A stretch of DNA of 64,000 nucleotides, taken from assembly GCA_902545405.1 (NCBI GenBank), contig CACCFT010000002.1:34728-98727 (forward strand). The letters are read 5' to 3'. The DNA comes from an uncultured Pelagibacteraceae bacterium (GTDB lineage: Bacteria > Pseudomonadota > Alphaproteobacteria > Pelagibacterales > Pelagibacteraceae). Both the position numbers and the translations under genes were made by a program. This document shows, piece after piece, positions 43,673 through 52,208 of the stretch; the first letter of the stretch is position 1; the number at the start of each line of letters is the position of its first letter. The notes beneath the pieces were generated by a model, which saw nothing but the letters and a program-made list of their open reading frames with translations, did not search any database and was not told the DNA's origin.

Positions 43673-44593
43673 ATGGATAGCTTAGATACTATTCAAGGGT
43701 TTGATATTTCATTTAGTGACTATTCCAAAAGAATAATAAATATTAAAATTGAAGATGAAATTATAGATAAATTAATATTTCCTTTTAAAAAATTTGATAT
43801 TACAGCTCTTGAATATAAACCTTTTACTAGATTTACACTTGCAAAATCTTTAGACGATTCAACAGGTGGAAAGCTAGGAAAATTTATAAACTCAGTTTTA
43901 AGAGATAGAGATACTGGTTGTTTTATTATAGGGCCTAAAAATAAATCCAAAAAAATTGATAATAATTTTCTTATTAAATTATCAACAGCTGTAACACACT
44001 TACTTGGTAATCCAAATTTTGATTTAATGGCTGGAAAATATTATGCGAGATTTCATGTTAAACATGAGGACAATAGCGACTCATATCTTAGAAAAGCATA
44101 TACTAATATGGATCTTCATACTGATGGAACTTACGTTAAAGAAAAAACTGATTGGTTGTTAATGTTAAAAATGGAGGAAGAAAATGTTCAAGGAGGTGAA
44201 ACTGCAATGTTACACCTTGATGATTGGGAACATTTAGATAGCTTAACTAATGATAAAGTTGGAAAACAAAACTTTATATGGGGTTCCCCAAAAAGTAAAA
44301 ATGTTGATTACAAGGTGGAACATCCTGTTTTTTCAGAAGACGAAAATGGAAAACCACAAATTTCTTACATAGACCAATTTCCTGAGCCCAAAAATATGGA
44401 ACAAGGACTATTTCTACAAAAATTGTCAGACTCTTTAGAGGGAAGTCAAAAAAAGATTGTAATGCCTTTACCAGTTGGCTTTTCAGTAGTTGCAAATAAT
44501 TATTTCTGGCTTCATGGTAGAAAACCATTTGTAGAAAATAAAAAATTATCAAGAGAATTACTAAGAATTAGAGGTTCTTTTTTTACTAATTAA
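43673..44593 (+). CDS. glaH: Glutarate 2-hydroxylase, GlaH/CsiD family
   Basis: 306 residues, close to E. coli CsiD throughout. ALEYKPFTRFTLAKSLDD, YYARFHVKHEDNSDSYLRKA, LLHLDDWEHLD-like TAMLHLDDWEHL and SYIDQFPEPKNMEQG are shared family segments. The Fe(II) facial triad is His-x-Asp in MDLHTDGTY plus the His in FWLHGRKPF; the 2-oxoglutarate Arg is in LLRIRG. It hydroxylates glutarate to L-2-hydroxyglutarate during lysine/5-aminovalerate breakdown. No L-2-hydroxyglutarate oxidase (LhgO) is in the window. Its place after a Liv importer operon suggests use of imported amino acids. Confidence 0.92.
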   Translation: MDSLDTIQGFDISFSDYSKRIINIKIEDEIIDKLIFPFKKFDITALEYKPFTRFTLAKSLDDSTGGKLGKFINSVLRDRDTGCFIIGPKNKSKKIDNNFLIKLSTAVTHLLGNPNFDLMAGKYYARFHVKHEDNSDSYLRKAYTNMDLHTDGTYVKEKTDWLLMLKMEEENVQGGETAMLHLDDWEHLDSLTNDKVGKQNFIWGSPKSKNVDYKVEHPVFSEDENGKPQISYIDQFPEPKNMEQGLFLQKLSDSLEGSQKKIVMPLPVGFSVVANNYFWLHGRKPFVENKKLSRELLRIRGSFFTN

Positions 44594-44626
44594 TTAATTT
44601 TAGTGATAATAATCACTTAATTTATC

Positions 44627-45400
44627 ATGAAAATCGGATTTATTGGTACAGGACATATCTCAAAATCAGTAATCAAAGGAATACTGGGATCAAAATTAAA
44701 AATTAATAAAATAATTGTTTCAAAAAGAAATTCAAAAATTTCAAGTGAACTTAAAAGAAAAAGTAAAAAGATAAAAATATCTTCTGATAATCAGGATATT
44801 ATAAATCAATCAAATTGGGTTTTTTTAGCAGTAACACCAACGATTGGAAAAATTATTCTTCCAAAATTAAAATTTAAAAAAGGTCAAACGATAATAAGTT
44901 TTATATCAACTATAAAAATGACTGAATTAAAAAAATATATTAAAGTTAAAACCAAGATTATTAGAGCAATTCCTTTGCCTCCAATTTCTCTTAGAAAAGG
45001 ACCTGTACCAATTTTCCCACCAGATAAAAAAGTTAGAAATTTTTTTAACAAGCTTGGCACATCTGTTGAAATAAAAAATGAAAACCTATCACTAAATTTT
45101 TGGTCAACTTCATCAATGATGGCACCATTTTATGAATTACTACAAACTCTGAGTGAATGGTTAGTAAAAAAGGGAATTAATAGAAGTGACTCTCAAAAGT
45201 ATATTACCTCGTTATTTATTGCTTTATCTGAGGATGCAAAAATTAATTCAAATAAAGATTTAAAAGTACTTGTTAAAAATTCGCAAACCCCAAAAGGTTT
45301 AAATGAACAAGCTGTTAAAGAATTAAGAAAACTTGGATTTTATAAATCTCTCAATAAAACAGCAAATAGCGTCTTGAATAGATTAAAAAAAAGTAAGTAA
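44627..45400 (+). CDS. Pyrroline-5-carboxylate reductase-like protein (ProC family)
   Basis: 257 residues. The Rossmann motif IGFIGTGHISKSVIKGIL binds NAD(P), and VFLAVTPTIGKIILP and IISFISTIKMTELKKY match ProC. IIRAIPLPPISLRKGP replaces the usual RxMPNxP segment, and the C-terminal dimer region reads NSQTPKGLNEQAV instead of the TSPGGTT-type motif. It may therefore be a divergent member with another imine substrate. It starts 33 bases after glaH and ends 1 base before the second livG. Confidence 0.75.
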   Translation: MKIGFIGTGHISKSVIKGILGSKLKINKIIVSKRNSKISSELKRKSKKIKISSDNQDIINQSNWVFLAVTPTIGKIILPKLKFKKGQTIISFISTIKMTELKKYIKVKTKIIRAIPLPPISLRKGPVPIFPPDKKVRNFFNKLGTSVEIKNENLSLNFWSTSSMMAPFYELLQTLSEWLVKKGINRSDSQKYITSLFIALSEDAKINSNKDLKVLVKNSQTPKGLNEQAVKELRKLGFYKSLNKTANSVLNRLKKSK

Positions 45401-45401
45401 A

Positions 45402-46190
45402 ATGTCTGACAATATCTTACAGGTAAATAATCTTACAAAATTATTCGGAGGATTAGCAGCAGTATCCAATTGCTCATTAAATATTAGATCAGGCTCAATA
45501 ACTGGAATAATTGGCCCAAACGGTTCAGGAAAAACAACATTATTTAATTTAATAGCTGGAAATTTAAAATCTAATGATGGAGAGGTAATATTTAATGATG
45601 AAAATATAACTGATGTACCATCACATGAGTTGTTTGGCAGAGGATTATTAAGAACCTTTCAGATTGCACATGAATTTTCAAACTTAACAGTTTTAGAAAA
45701 CTTAATGATGGTGCCATCAAATCAAAGTGGAGAAAATTTATTAAATGCACTTATTAAACCTGGACTAGTTAAAAAAGAGGAAAAAGTTATTAGAGAAAAA
45801 GCCTATGAGGTTGTAGATTTTCTTAATTTAACACATTTAGCTAATGAAAGAGCTGGAAACCTATCAGGAGGTCAAAAAAAATTATTAGAATTAGGACGGA
45901 CTATGATGGTTGATGCAAAATTGGTTTTACTTGATGAAGTGGGAGCTGGAGTTAATCGAACACTTTTAAAAGATCTAGGAACTGCAATATTAAAATTGAA
46001 TAAAGAAAAAAATTATACCTTTTGTATGATAGAGCATGATATGGATTTTATAAGTAGAATGTGTGATCCAGTAATAGTAATGGCAGATGGTTCAGTTTTA
46101 TTTGAGGGAACATCTGAAGAAGTTAAAAAAAACGATAAAGTAATTGAAAGTTATTTAGGAAAGTCAAACTTAACAAAAAAAGAGAATTAA
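45402..46190 (+). CDS. livG: LivG-type ABC ATPase of the second importer
   Basis: 262 residues. Walker A GPNGSGKTTL, signature NLSGGQKKLLELGRTM and Walker B LVLLDEVGAGVN. The usual DEPTAG reads DEVGAG here, keeping the catalytic Glu. The H-loop is MIEHDMDFISRMC. It forms an operon with livF, livH and livM (1-4 base overlaps). It begins directly after the ProC-like gene, so amino-acid uptake and that reductase are probably coexpressed. Confidence 0.92.
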   Translation: MSDNILQVNNLTKLFGGLAAVSNCSLNIRSGSITGIIGPNGSGKTTLFNLIAGNLKSNDGEVIFNDENITDVPSHELFGRGLLRTFQIAHEFSNLTVLENLMMVPSNQSGENLLNALIKPGLVKKEEKVIREKAYEVVDFLNLTHLANERAGNLSGGQKKLLELGRTMMVDAKLVLLDEVGAGVNRTLLKDLGTAILKLNKEKNYTFCMIEHDMDFISRMCDPVIVMADGSVLFEGTSEEVKKNDKVIESYLGKSNLTKKEN

Positions 46191-46897
46191 TGGCATACTT
46201 TGAAGGAGCAAAAATGACTGCAGGTTATGGGGATGGTCCTGATATTATTAGTTCTTGTTCCATAACTGCCAATAGGGGAGAGATAGTTGCCATTCTAGGT
46301 CCCAATGGAGCTGGCAAATCAACAGCTATGAAAGCGATGCTCGGATTATTAAAATTAAAATCAGGCTCTGTAACTTTGAACGGTGAAGATATTTCAAAAA
46401 TCAATCCTCAAGATCGAGTAAAAAAGGGCATTTCATTTGTTCCACAAACAAGAAATGTATTTGCTGAGTTGACTGTAAGAGAAAATTTAGAGATTGGTGG
46501 CTTTTTGTCAGAAGGGAGTTTAGACAATAAAATTGAAAGTATTTATAGTTTATTTCCAATCTTAAGTGAAAAAAAATCCCAAGTCGTCGGACAATTATCT
46601 GGTGGACAACGTCAGCAAGTCGCGCTTGGAAGAGCTTTGATGAGTGATCCATCAGTTCTCATGTTAGATGAGCCCACAGCTGGAGTTTCTCCAATTGTAA
46701 TGGATGAATTGTTTGAACATATAATAAAAGTTAAAAAAACAAATGTTGCCGTTATTATGGTTGAGCAAAACGCAAAGCAAGCATTAAGTATTTCAGATCG
46801 AGGCTATGTATTGGTAACAGGTCAAAATAAATTTGAGGGATCCGGTAATGATTTACTTGAGGATCCCGAGGTTCGTAGATCATTTTTGGGAGCATAA
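46190..46897 (+). CDS. livF: LivF-type ABC ATPase of the second importer
   Basis: 235 residues. Walker A GPNGAGKST, signature LSGGQRQQVALGRAL, Walker B VLMLDEPTAGVSP and H-loop region MVEQNAKQAL are intact. The start codon overlaps the livG stop and its stop overlaps the livH start (both TAATG). Length is typical for LivF. Confidence 0.93.
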   Translation: MAYFEGAKMTAGYGDGPDIISSCSITANRGEIVAILGPNGAGKSTAMKAMLGLLKLKSGSVTLNGEDISKINPQDRVKKGISFVPQTRNVFAELTVRENLEIGGFLSEGSLDNKIESIYSLFPILSEKKSQVVGQLSGGQRQQVALGRALMSDPSVLMLDEPTAGVSPIVMDELFEHIIKVKKTNVAVIMVEQNAKQALSISDRGYVLVTGQNKFEGSGNDLLEDPEVRRSFLGA

Positions 46898-47907
46898 TGG
46901 ATTTCTTAAATGCAATAATTGTACTTTTTAATTTTACAGTAATACCAGCGTTAGCTTATGGTTCACAATTAGCTTTAGGTGCTATTTTTGTTACTTTAAT
47001 TTATGCAGTATTAAGATTTGCTAATTTTGCAACCGGAGACATGATGTCCTTTGGAACAATGTTTGCAGTTATTCTAACATATTATTTTCAGTCCTTAGGT
47101 TTTGGATTAGGTGTTCTACCAACAGCACTTTTAACAATTCCTTTCGCCATCCTTATGATGATTTTATATATGTTAATCATAGACAAATTTGTTTTCAGTT
47201 ATTACAGGATAAAAAAAAGTCCTCCAGTTCAGTTTGCAATGGTTAGTGTAGGGGTAATGTTTGTCACTCAAGCCTTAATTAGAATAATCATTGGACCATC
47301 TGACAGAAGATTTTTAGATGGTGAAAAATTTATAATTAAAGCAACAGAATTTAAAGAGATGACTGGTCTTGCAGAAGGTATAACTTTAAAATCAACACAA
47401 GCAATAACAATAATCGTAACCTTAATTGTTGTTTCAATAATGTTTTGGTTTTTAAATAGAACTAAAACTGGAACAAGTATGAGAGCTTATTCAGATAATG
47501 AAGATTTAGCATTATTGTCTGGTATAGATCCTAAGAGAGTTGTTTTGATAACATGGGTCATCGCAGGAATTTTGGCTACTATTGGTGGAGTATTATATGG
47601 TTTAGATAAAAGTTATAGACCTTTTGTTTATTTTAATAATATGCTTCCAATATTTGCTGCAGCAATTGTTGGAGGAATCGGAAACCCATATGGGGCATTT
47701 TTTGGGGGTTATGTAATTGCATTTGCTGAAATTTTACTTACATACTCTTATAAAAAATTCGTTGCATATTTATTACCTTCAAGCTTGGAACCAAACTCTC
47801 TTATACAACTTCTATCTACAGACTATAAATTTGTAGTATCATTTTCAATATTGGTAATTGTTTTATTAATAAGACCGTCTGGTATTTTCAAAGGGAAAAC
47901 TATATGA
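46897..47907 (+). CDS. livH: LivH-type ABC permease of the second importer
   Basis: 336 residues with about eight membrane helices. LIYAVLRFANFATGDMMSFGTMFAV and TGTSMRAYSDNEDLALLSGIDPKRV are the N-terminal and coupling-loop signatures. AAAIVGGIGNPYGAFFGGYVIAFAE near the C-terminus is typical. Coupled to livF (TAATG) and to livM (ATGA). It is somewhat longer than the first LivH because of a periplasmic stretch around 135-165. Confidence 0.92.
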   Translation: MDFLNAIIVLFNFTVIPALAYGSQLALGAIFVTLIYAVLRFANFATGDMMSFGTMFAVILTYYFQSLGFGLGVLPTALLTIPFAILMMILYMLIIDKFVFSYYRIKKSPPVQFAMVSVGVMFVTQALIRIIIGPSDRRFLDGEKFIIKATEFKEMTGLAEGITLKSTQAITIIVTLIVVSIMFWFLNRTKTGTSMRAYSDNEDLALLSGIDPKRVVLITWVIAGILATIGGVLYGLDKSYRPFVYFNNMLPIFAAAIVGGIGNPYGAFFGGYVIAFAEILLTYSYKKFVAYLLPSSLEPNSLIQLLSTDYKFVVSFSILVIVLLIRPSGIFKGKTI

Positions 47908-49274
47908 GAAATTATGAAAACGTAATTTATGCATATATAATAATGTTATTATTAATCATTTGTGTTGGTCTCTTCCAATCTTGGTCAATTGCCCTTACAA
48001 TCTTAAATTATTGTTTGATCTCAGCAGTAATGACAATAGGAGCAAATATTCAGTGGGGATACGCTGGTTTAATTAACTTTGGTATAATGGGTTATACCGC
48101 CTTAGGTGGTTTAGCGGTCGTACTTGTCTCCGTCGATCCTGTTAAAAAAGCATGGCAGGTTGGTGGATTAAATATTTTAGGTAGTATTTGGATAATTGTA
48201 GCAATTGTATTTATAACGAGATTTATTTTAAAAAGGTTTGAGAAATCATTAATAAGAAATTATTCTATAGCTTTTCTAATTATAGCTGGAGTTATTTTAA
48301 TTAGAGTTACTGCAACGCCAGGAATAGAGGCTATAGAGTCTGTAGATCCCGCTGTATCTGGATTTTTGGGAGGAATGGGGTTGCCTGTGTTAATGTCATG
48401 GATTATAGGAGCTTTTCTTGCAGGTGCACTTGCGTTTATTGTCGGAAAAATTGCTTTAGGATTAAGAGCGGACTATCTTGCTATTGCAACACTCCTTATT
48501 GCAGAGATAATTGTATCAATTATTAAACATGAAGAATGGTTGGCTAGAGGTGTAAAAAATGTTATCGGTCTAAAAAGACCAGCTCCATACGAAGTTGAAT
48601 TACAAAAAACTCATTGGTTCAGGGATTTTATTGAAAAAATCTACTCAAATAAACTAGAGTTAATAAATACTATTGCTCAGAAAAAAATTATTCTAAATCA
48701 ACTAATTATTGATGCATCATCAATTTTTGTAAAACTATGTTTCACTAGTTTGTTTTTATCTGTAGTTATTATCTTGCTAATTGTTACTCAAAAAGCCTTA
48801 TATTCTCCATGGGGGAGAAAAATGAGAGCTATTAGAGATAACGAAGAGGCAGCAAGCGCAATGGGAAAGAATATAGTTAAAGAGCACTTATTTATATTTA
48901 TCTTAGGTTCAGCAATAGTAGGTTTGGCAGGTGCAATGATGGTCACAAATGATGGTCTTTTTACTCCAGGAAGCTACAGACCAATGCGTTATACTTTTGT
49001 AATATGGGTAATGGTTATTGTTGGTGGAACAGGTAATAACTTTGGCGCTATTCTTGGTGGATTTGTCGTCTGGTTTTTGTGGGTGGAAGCAGCACCAATA
49101 TCTTTATTTTTAATTGATTTGTTTACCGCTCATCTTCCAGAGACTAACATGATAAGATCACATTTAGTTGAAAGTGCTCCATATTTTAGATTTTTGTTAA
49201 TAGGAATAGGATTACTTTTGATTATGAGATATAGGCCTCAAGGAATAATACCAGAAAAAATAATCAAACAATAA
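47904..49274 (+). CDS. livM: LivM-type ABC permease of the second importer, enlarged
   Basis: 456 residues, about 100 longer than the first LivM. IQWGYAGLINFGIMGYTALGG, LALGLRADYLAIATLLIAEII and MRAIRDNEEAASAMGKN are the family landmarks. Extra sequence lies at about 95-160 (additional membrane segments) and about 215-275 (a charged loop, KHEEWLARGVKNVIG onward). It overlaps livH by four bases. A 22-codon reading frame and a terminator follow. Confidence 0.9.
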   Translation: MRNYENVIYAYIIMLLLIICVGLFQSWSIALTILNYCLISAVMTIGANIQWGYAGLINFGIMGYTALGGLAVVLVSVDPVKKAWQVGGLNILGSIWIIVAIVFITRFILKRFEKSLIRNYSIAFLIIAGVILIRVTATPGIEAIESVDPAVSGFLGGMGLPVLMSWIIGAFLAGALAFIVGKIALGLRADYLAIATLLIAEIIVSIIKHEEWLARGVKNVIGLKRPAPYEVELQKTHWFRDFIEKIYSNKLELINTIAQKKIILNQLIIDASSIFVKLCFTSLFLSVVIILLIVTQKALYSPWGRKMRAIRDNEEAASAMGKNIVKEHLFIFILGSAIVGLAGAMMVTNDGLFTPGSYRPMRYTFVIWVMVIVGGTGNNFGAILGGFVVWFLWVEAAPISLFLIDLFTAHLPETNMIRSHLVESAPYFRFLLIGIGLLLIMRYRPQGIIPEKIIKQ

Positions 49275-49275
49275 A

Positions 49276-49344
49276 ATGTATTATATTCTTCTAGGTATAG
49301 TAATAGGATTAATTTTTTATTTATCCGACAAATATCTTTTTTAA
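49276..49344 (+). CDS. Possible 22-residue membrane peptide after livM
   Basis: ATG one base after the livM stop opens a 22-codon frame reading MYYILLGIVIGLIFYLSDKY then LF, a single hydrophobic helix with a polar end. Its stop codon overlaps the first base of the terminator stem, which suits a last gene of the operon. Small single-helix partners of transporters are known in general, but chance cannot be excluded for so short a frame. Confidence 0.4.
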   Translation: MYYILLGIVIGLIFYLSDKYLF

Positions 49345-49375
49345 AACCCCAGCAAGTTAGTCGAACTGGGGTTTT
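49343..49375. terminator. Bidirectional terminator between livM and the second binding protein
   Basis: AAAACCCCAG (49343-49352) pairs with CTGGGGTTTT (49366-49375) around a 13-base loop. The A and T runs on both sides allow termination from either strand, and it sits between convergent genes. Confidence 0.85.
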
Positions 49376-49385
49376 AATATTTTAG

Positions 49386-50615
49386 TTATCTTTGAGCTTT
49401 ATTTTGAAATTTTCCACCTTTTATTTCTTTCTCTAAAAAAGATCCAAAAGCTTCACCAACATCAGTTAGCTCAACTGCGGTAGCACCTTCATAATTTATT
49501 TCTTTACCCTCAGCAAGCAAATCTAAAGCCTTTTTCAATTCTCCCGGAAAGATTTTAACTCCAGGTGAATTTGCTACGCTCATTATGTTGCTTTGGATTA
49601 CAGATCTATCTGCAGAACCTCCTGCTTGCATTGCTAATGTCATAAGCGCTGCAGCATCATAGGATTCACCTGTATATGGTCCTGAAGAGTCAATTCCCGC
49701 TGCTTTAGCAACTTCTCCGAACAATCCAGCTCCCTTACCCATTGATCCAGGTAATGAACCAAATGATTTGTTTAGACTATCTCCAAATCTATCAGTTAGC
49801 GAGTCACCAATCATTCCATCTGATAAAACAAATGTATCAAAAGCACCGGAGTCTAATGATCCTTGTATAATCATTCCACCACCTTGATCAAGGTAACCTA
49901 ATACTGCAACTGCATCACCTCCAGCAGCTGCTAGTGTTGCTACCTCTGCACCATAATCTGCTTTACCTTCTTCATGTGAAGTAACCACAGTTACATTAAT
50001 TCCATGCGCTTTGACGGCACCTTCATATACATCGGCTAAACCTTTGCCATAATCATTATTAGTATAAGTTATTGCAATACTTTTAACTCCTCTGTCTTTA
50101 GTAATATCTGCAAGTACTTGTCCTCCTCTAGCATCAGATGGTGCAGTTCTAAAAAAGAAACCATTATCAGCAAGGTCTGTTAATCCTGGTGATGTTGCAG
50201 AAGGCGATATCATTACTACTCCATTTGGAACTGCAACATTTTTAGCTATTGCTCCGGTTACTCCTGAACAGTCTGCTCCCATAATTGCATTTACTCCACC
50301 TGAAACAAGCCCTTCTGCTGCTGTAACTGCAGCAGCTGAATCAACGCATGTCGAGTCTGCTCTTTGTGTTGTGATAGTTGATCCGTTTAACAGGGATCCT
50401 GAATCAGAAGCTTCTTTAAAAGCAAGTTCTGCTGAAGCAGCCATTGCAGGTGTTAAAGACTCAATAGGTCCAGTAAATCCTAAGATTATTCCAATCTTTA
50501 TATCTTGTTTTTCCCCAACTTTCTTCGGCTGTTGCGCAAAATAAAAAATCGCAGCAATCACAATGATTGCTCCAATAATTATAATTCCTAAGTTATTTTT
50601 CTTTGTTTCTGCCAT
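49386..50615 (-). CDS. livK: Membrane-anchored LivK-type ABC substrate-binding protein
   Basis: 409 residues. A short polar start (MAETKKNN) and a hydrophobic helix (about 9-28) with no clear cleavage site or lipobox suggest an N-terminal membrane anchor. KIGIILGFTGPIESLTPAMAASAELAFKEA and later SPGLTDLADNGFFFRTAPSD are Peripla_BP_6 features. It is convergent with the second LivGFHM operon across a shared terminator and is probably its binding protein. A GAGG site precedes the ATG. Separate strand means separate control. Confidence 0.87.
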   Translation of the reverse strand: MAETKKNNLGIIIIGAIIVIAAIFYFAQQPKKVGEKQDIKIGIILGFTGPIESLTPAMAASAELAFKEASDSGSLLNGSTITTQRADSTCVDSAAAVTAAEGLVSGGVNAIMGADCSGVTGAIAKNVAVPNGVVMISPSATSPGLTDLADNGFFFRTAPSDARGGQVLADITKDRGVKSIAITYTNNDYGKGLADVYEGAVKAHGINVTVVTSHEEGKADYGAEVATLAAAGGDAVAVLGYLDQGGGMIIQGSLDSGAFDTFVLSDGMIGDSLTDRFGDSLNKSFGSLPGSMGKGAGLFGEVAKAAGIDSSGPYTGESYDAAALMTLAMQAGGSADRSVIQSNIMSVANSPGVKIFPGELKKALDLLAEGKEINYEGATAVELTDVGEAFGSFLEKEIKGGKFQNKAQR

Positions 50616-50726
50616 ATTATCCTCTAATTGTTAACAATTTATATAATCAAAATTAAATCCTATTAAATTATTATTTCAATGAGAAAATTATCTAAATTTT
50701 CAAACAAATACTTATAATTTTAGCAA

Positions 50727-51674
50727 TTATCTATTAGGAGTGTCTGTCGCAATCATTTGACCTCTGACTTTTTCTCTAAAGTAAATATACACACCTGCAG
50801 AAATAATAATAGCTGCCCCAAGAAACGTTCTTGGTTCAGGTATTGTTTCAAATAATATATATCCCGCAATCATCGCAAAAATTATATAAGAGTATTCAAA
50901 CAAAGATACAATTGAAGGTGAAGCAATACTATAAGCTGAAAAGACACAAAAGAAAGATATAGAAGCAACAACTCCCATTACAAAAACATATGGCCATGAA
51001 GCTGAAGGGTTAGTAAACCATTCTCTAACAATAAATTGTAAAGTAGGATCAGAAAAATTATTAAATTTTCCATCTCCACTAACTAGATAAATAATTAAAC
51101 TTACAATAACCGCAAATATATAAAGCAAAGTCATTTGAGTATAAATATTATCTTTATCAGAAGTATATTTTGTAATTGTCATCGAGCAAGCATAACAAAG
51201 TGCACATCCGACAGGTGCTAATTTGAAAAAATTAAATTCCTCAAGAGTTGGATTAAGTACAATTAATACTCCTATAAAACCTACAACAATTGCACTCCAT
51301 CTTCTAATTCCAATTTGTTCTTTTAAGAAAAATTTAGCAAACATAGACATAAAGAAAGGACATGAGAAAAACAGAGCACTAACCATCGCTAAAGACATAA
51401 AGGTTAAAGATATATAAAAAAAAGCAAATCCAAAAAAGAAACAAACAACCCTAATTAATGTTAAAAAAGGATAATGTGTTTTAAGAGTAATCTTTTTTTT
51501 TGTAATTAAAAAAAAAGATATGAGAATAGATGCTTGTATTAAAGTTCTTCCCAAATATAACTCAAATAATGCAATATCTTCAAAAATAAACTTTATTAAT
51601 GAGTCTTGAATGGAAAAAAAGGCCATTCCAGTCATAATAAAAAAAATACCCCTTGTATTATTGTTTGTTTGCAT
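50727..51674 (-). CDS. EamA-family (DMT) transporter
   Basis: 315 residues with ten predicted helices in two EamA repeats. TRGIFFIMTGMAFFSIQDSLIKFI opens the protein, and SIVSLFEYSYIIFAMIAGYILFETIPEP with FLGAAIIISAGVYIYFREK closes the second repeat. Substrate unknown. It lies 111 bases upstream of the binding-protein gene on the same strand and diverges from the GFA-family gene at 51732. It resembles the partial EamA gene at the right edge more than the one at 28207. Confidence 0.9.
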   Translation of the reverse strand: MQTNNNTRGIFFIMTGMAFFSIQDSLIKFIFEDIALFELYLGRTLIQASILISFFLITKKKITLKTHYPFLTLIRVVCFFFGFAFFYISLTFMSLAMVSALFFSCPFFMSMFAKFFLKEQIGIRRWSAIVVGFIGVLIVLNPTLEEFNFFKLAPVGCALCYACSMTITKYTSDKDNIYTQMTLLYIFAVIVSLIIYLVSGDGKFNNFSDPTLQFIVREWFTNPSASWPYVFVMGVVASISFFCVFSAYSIASPSIVSLFEYSYIIFAMIAGYILFETIPEPRTFLGAAIIISAGVYIYFREKVRGQMIATDTPNR

Positions 51675-51731
51675 ATCGCACCTATATCAAAAAAACTTTA
51701 ACCTTCATAATTAATAAGATACTCTTAAAGA

Positions 51732-52208
51732 ATGAGCGATTTTGAACCAATTTATGGTGGATGTATTTGTGGGTGTATAAAATATTCAATTAATAGTAAG
51801 CCTCTTTTTACTCAAGTATGCCATTGTTTAGATTGCAAAAAATTAACTGGATCATCTTATGTAATGAATACTAGTATTTTTGAAGATTCTTTAAAAATTA
51901 GTGGTGAACTTTTAAAAGCTGAATTGATTGCAGGTAGTGGGAAAAAATGTACTCATTACTTTTGTAAAAAATGTGGGGTTTATATTTATGCCGATTATGA
52001 ATTTGCAATTAGAAGATTAACAGTTAGAACAAAGACTCTCTTGAAACCGAAAGACTTTCCACCTCAAGCACATATATTTGTAAAAGATAAGGATCCATGG
52101 ATAAATATTGTAGACAAAAATATTTGCTATGATGAAATGTATGATCCAAAAATTGCTTGGCCTAAAGAAAGTTTAGATAGATATAAAGAATATCTCGAGA
52201 CTAATTAA
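51732..52208 (+). CDS. GFA-family zinc protein (CENP-V/GFA), copy 1
   Basis: 158 residues. Zinc-binding cysteines are in GGCICGCIKY, VCHCLDCKKLTGS and FCKKCGVYIY, the pattern of the GFA (glutathione-dependent formaldehyde-activating) fold. Despite the name, most members have no proven activity. A second member of the family lies at 57001, beyond the carnitine genes. Formaldehyde is released when betaine methyl groups are oxidised, which would fit, but this is inference. Its end overlaps the convergent GMC oxidoreductase by 8 bases. Confidence 0.88.
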   Translation: MSDFEPIYGGCICGCIKYSINSKPLFTQVCHCLDCKKLTGSSYVMNTSIFEDSLKISGELLKAELIAGSGKKCTHYFCKKCGVYIYADYEFAIRRLTVRTKTLLKPKDFPPQAHIFVKDKDPWINIVDKNICYDEMYDPKIAWPKESLDRYKEYLETN

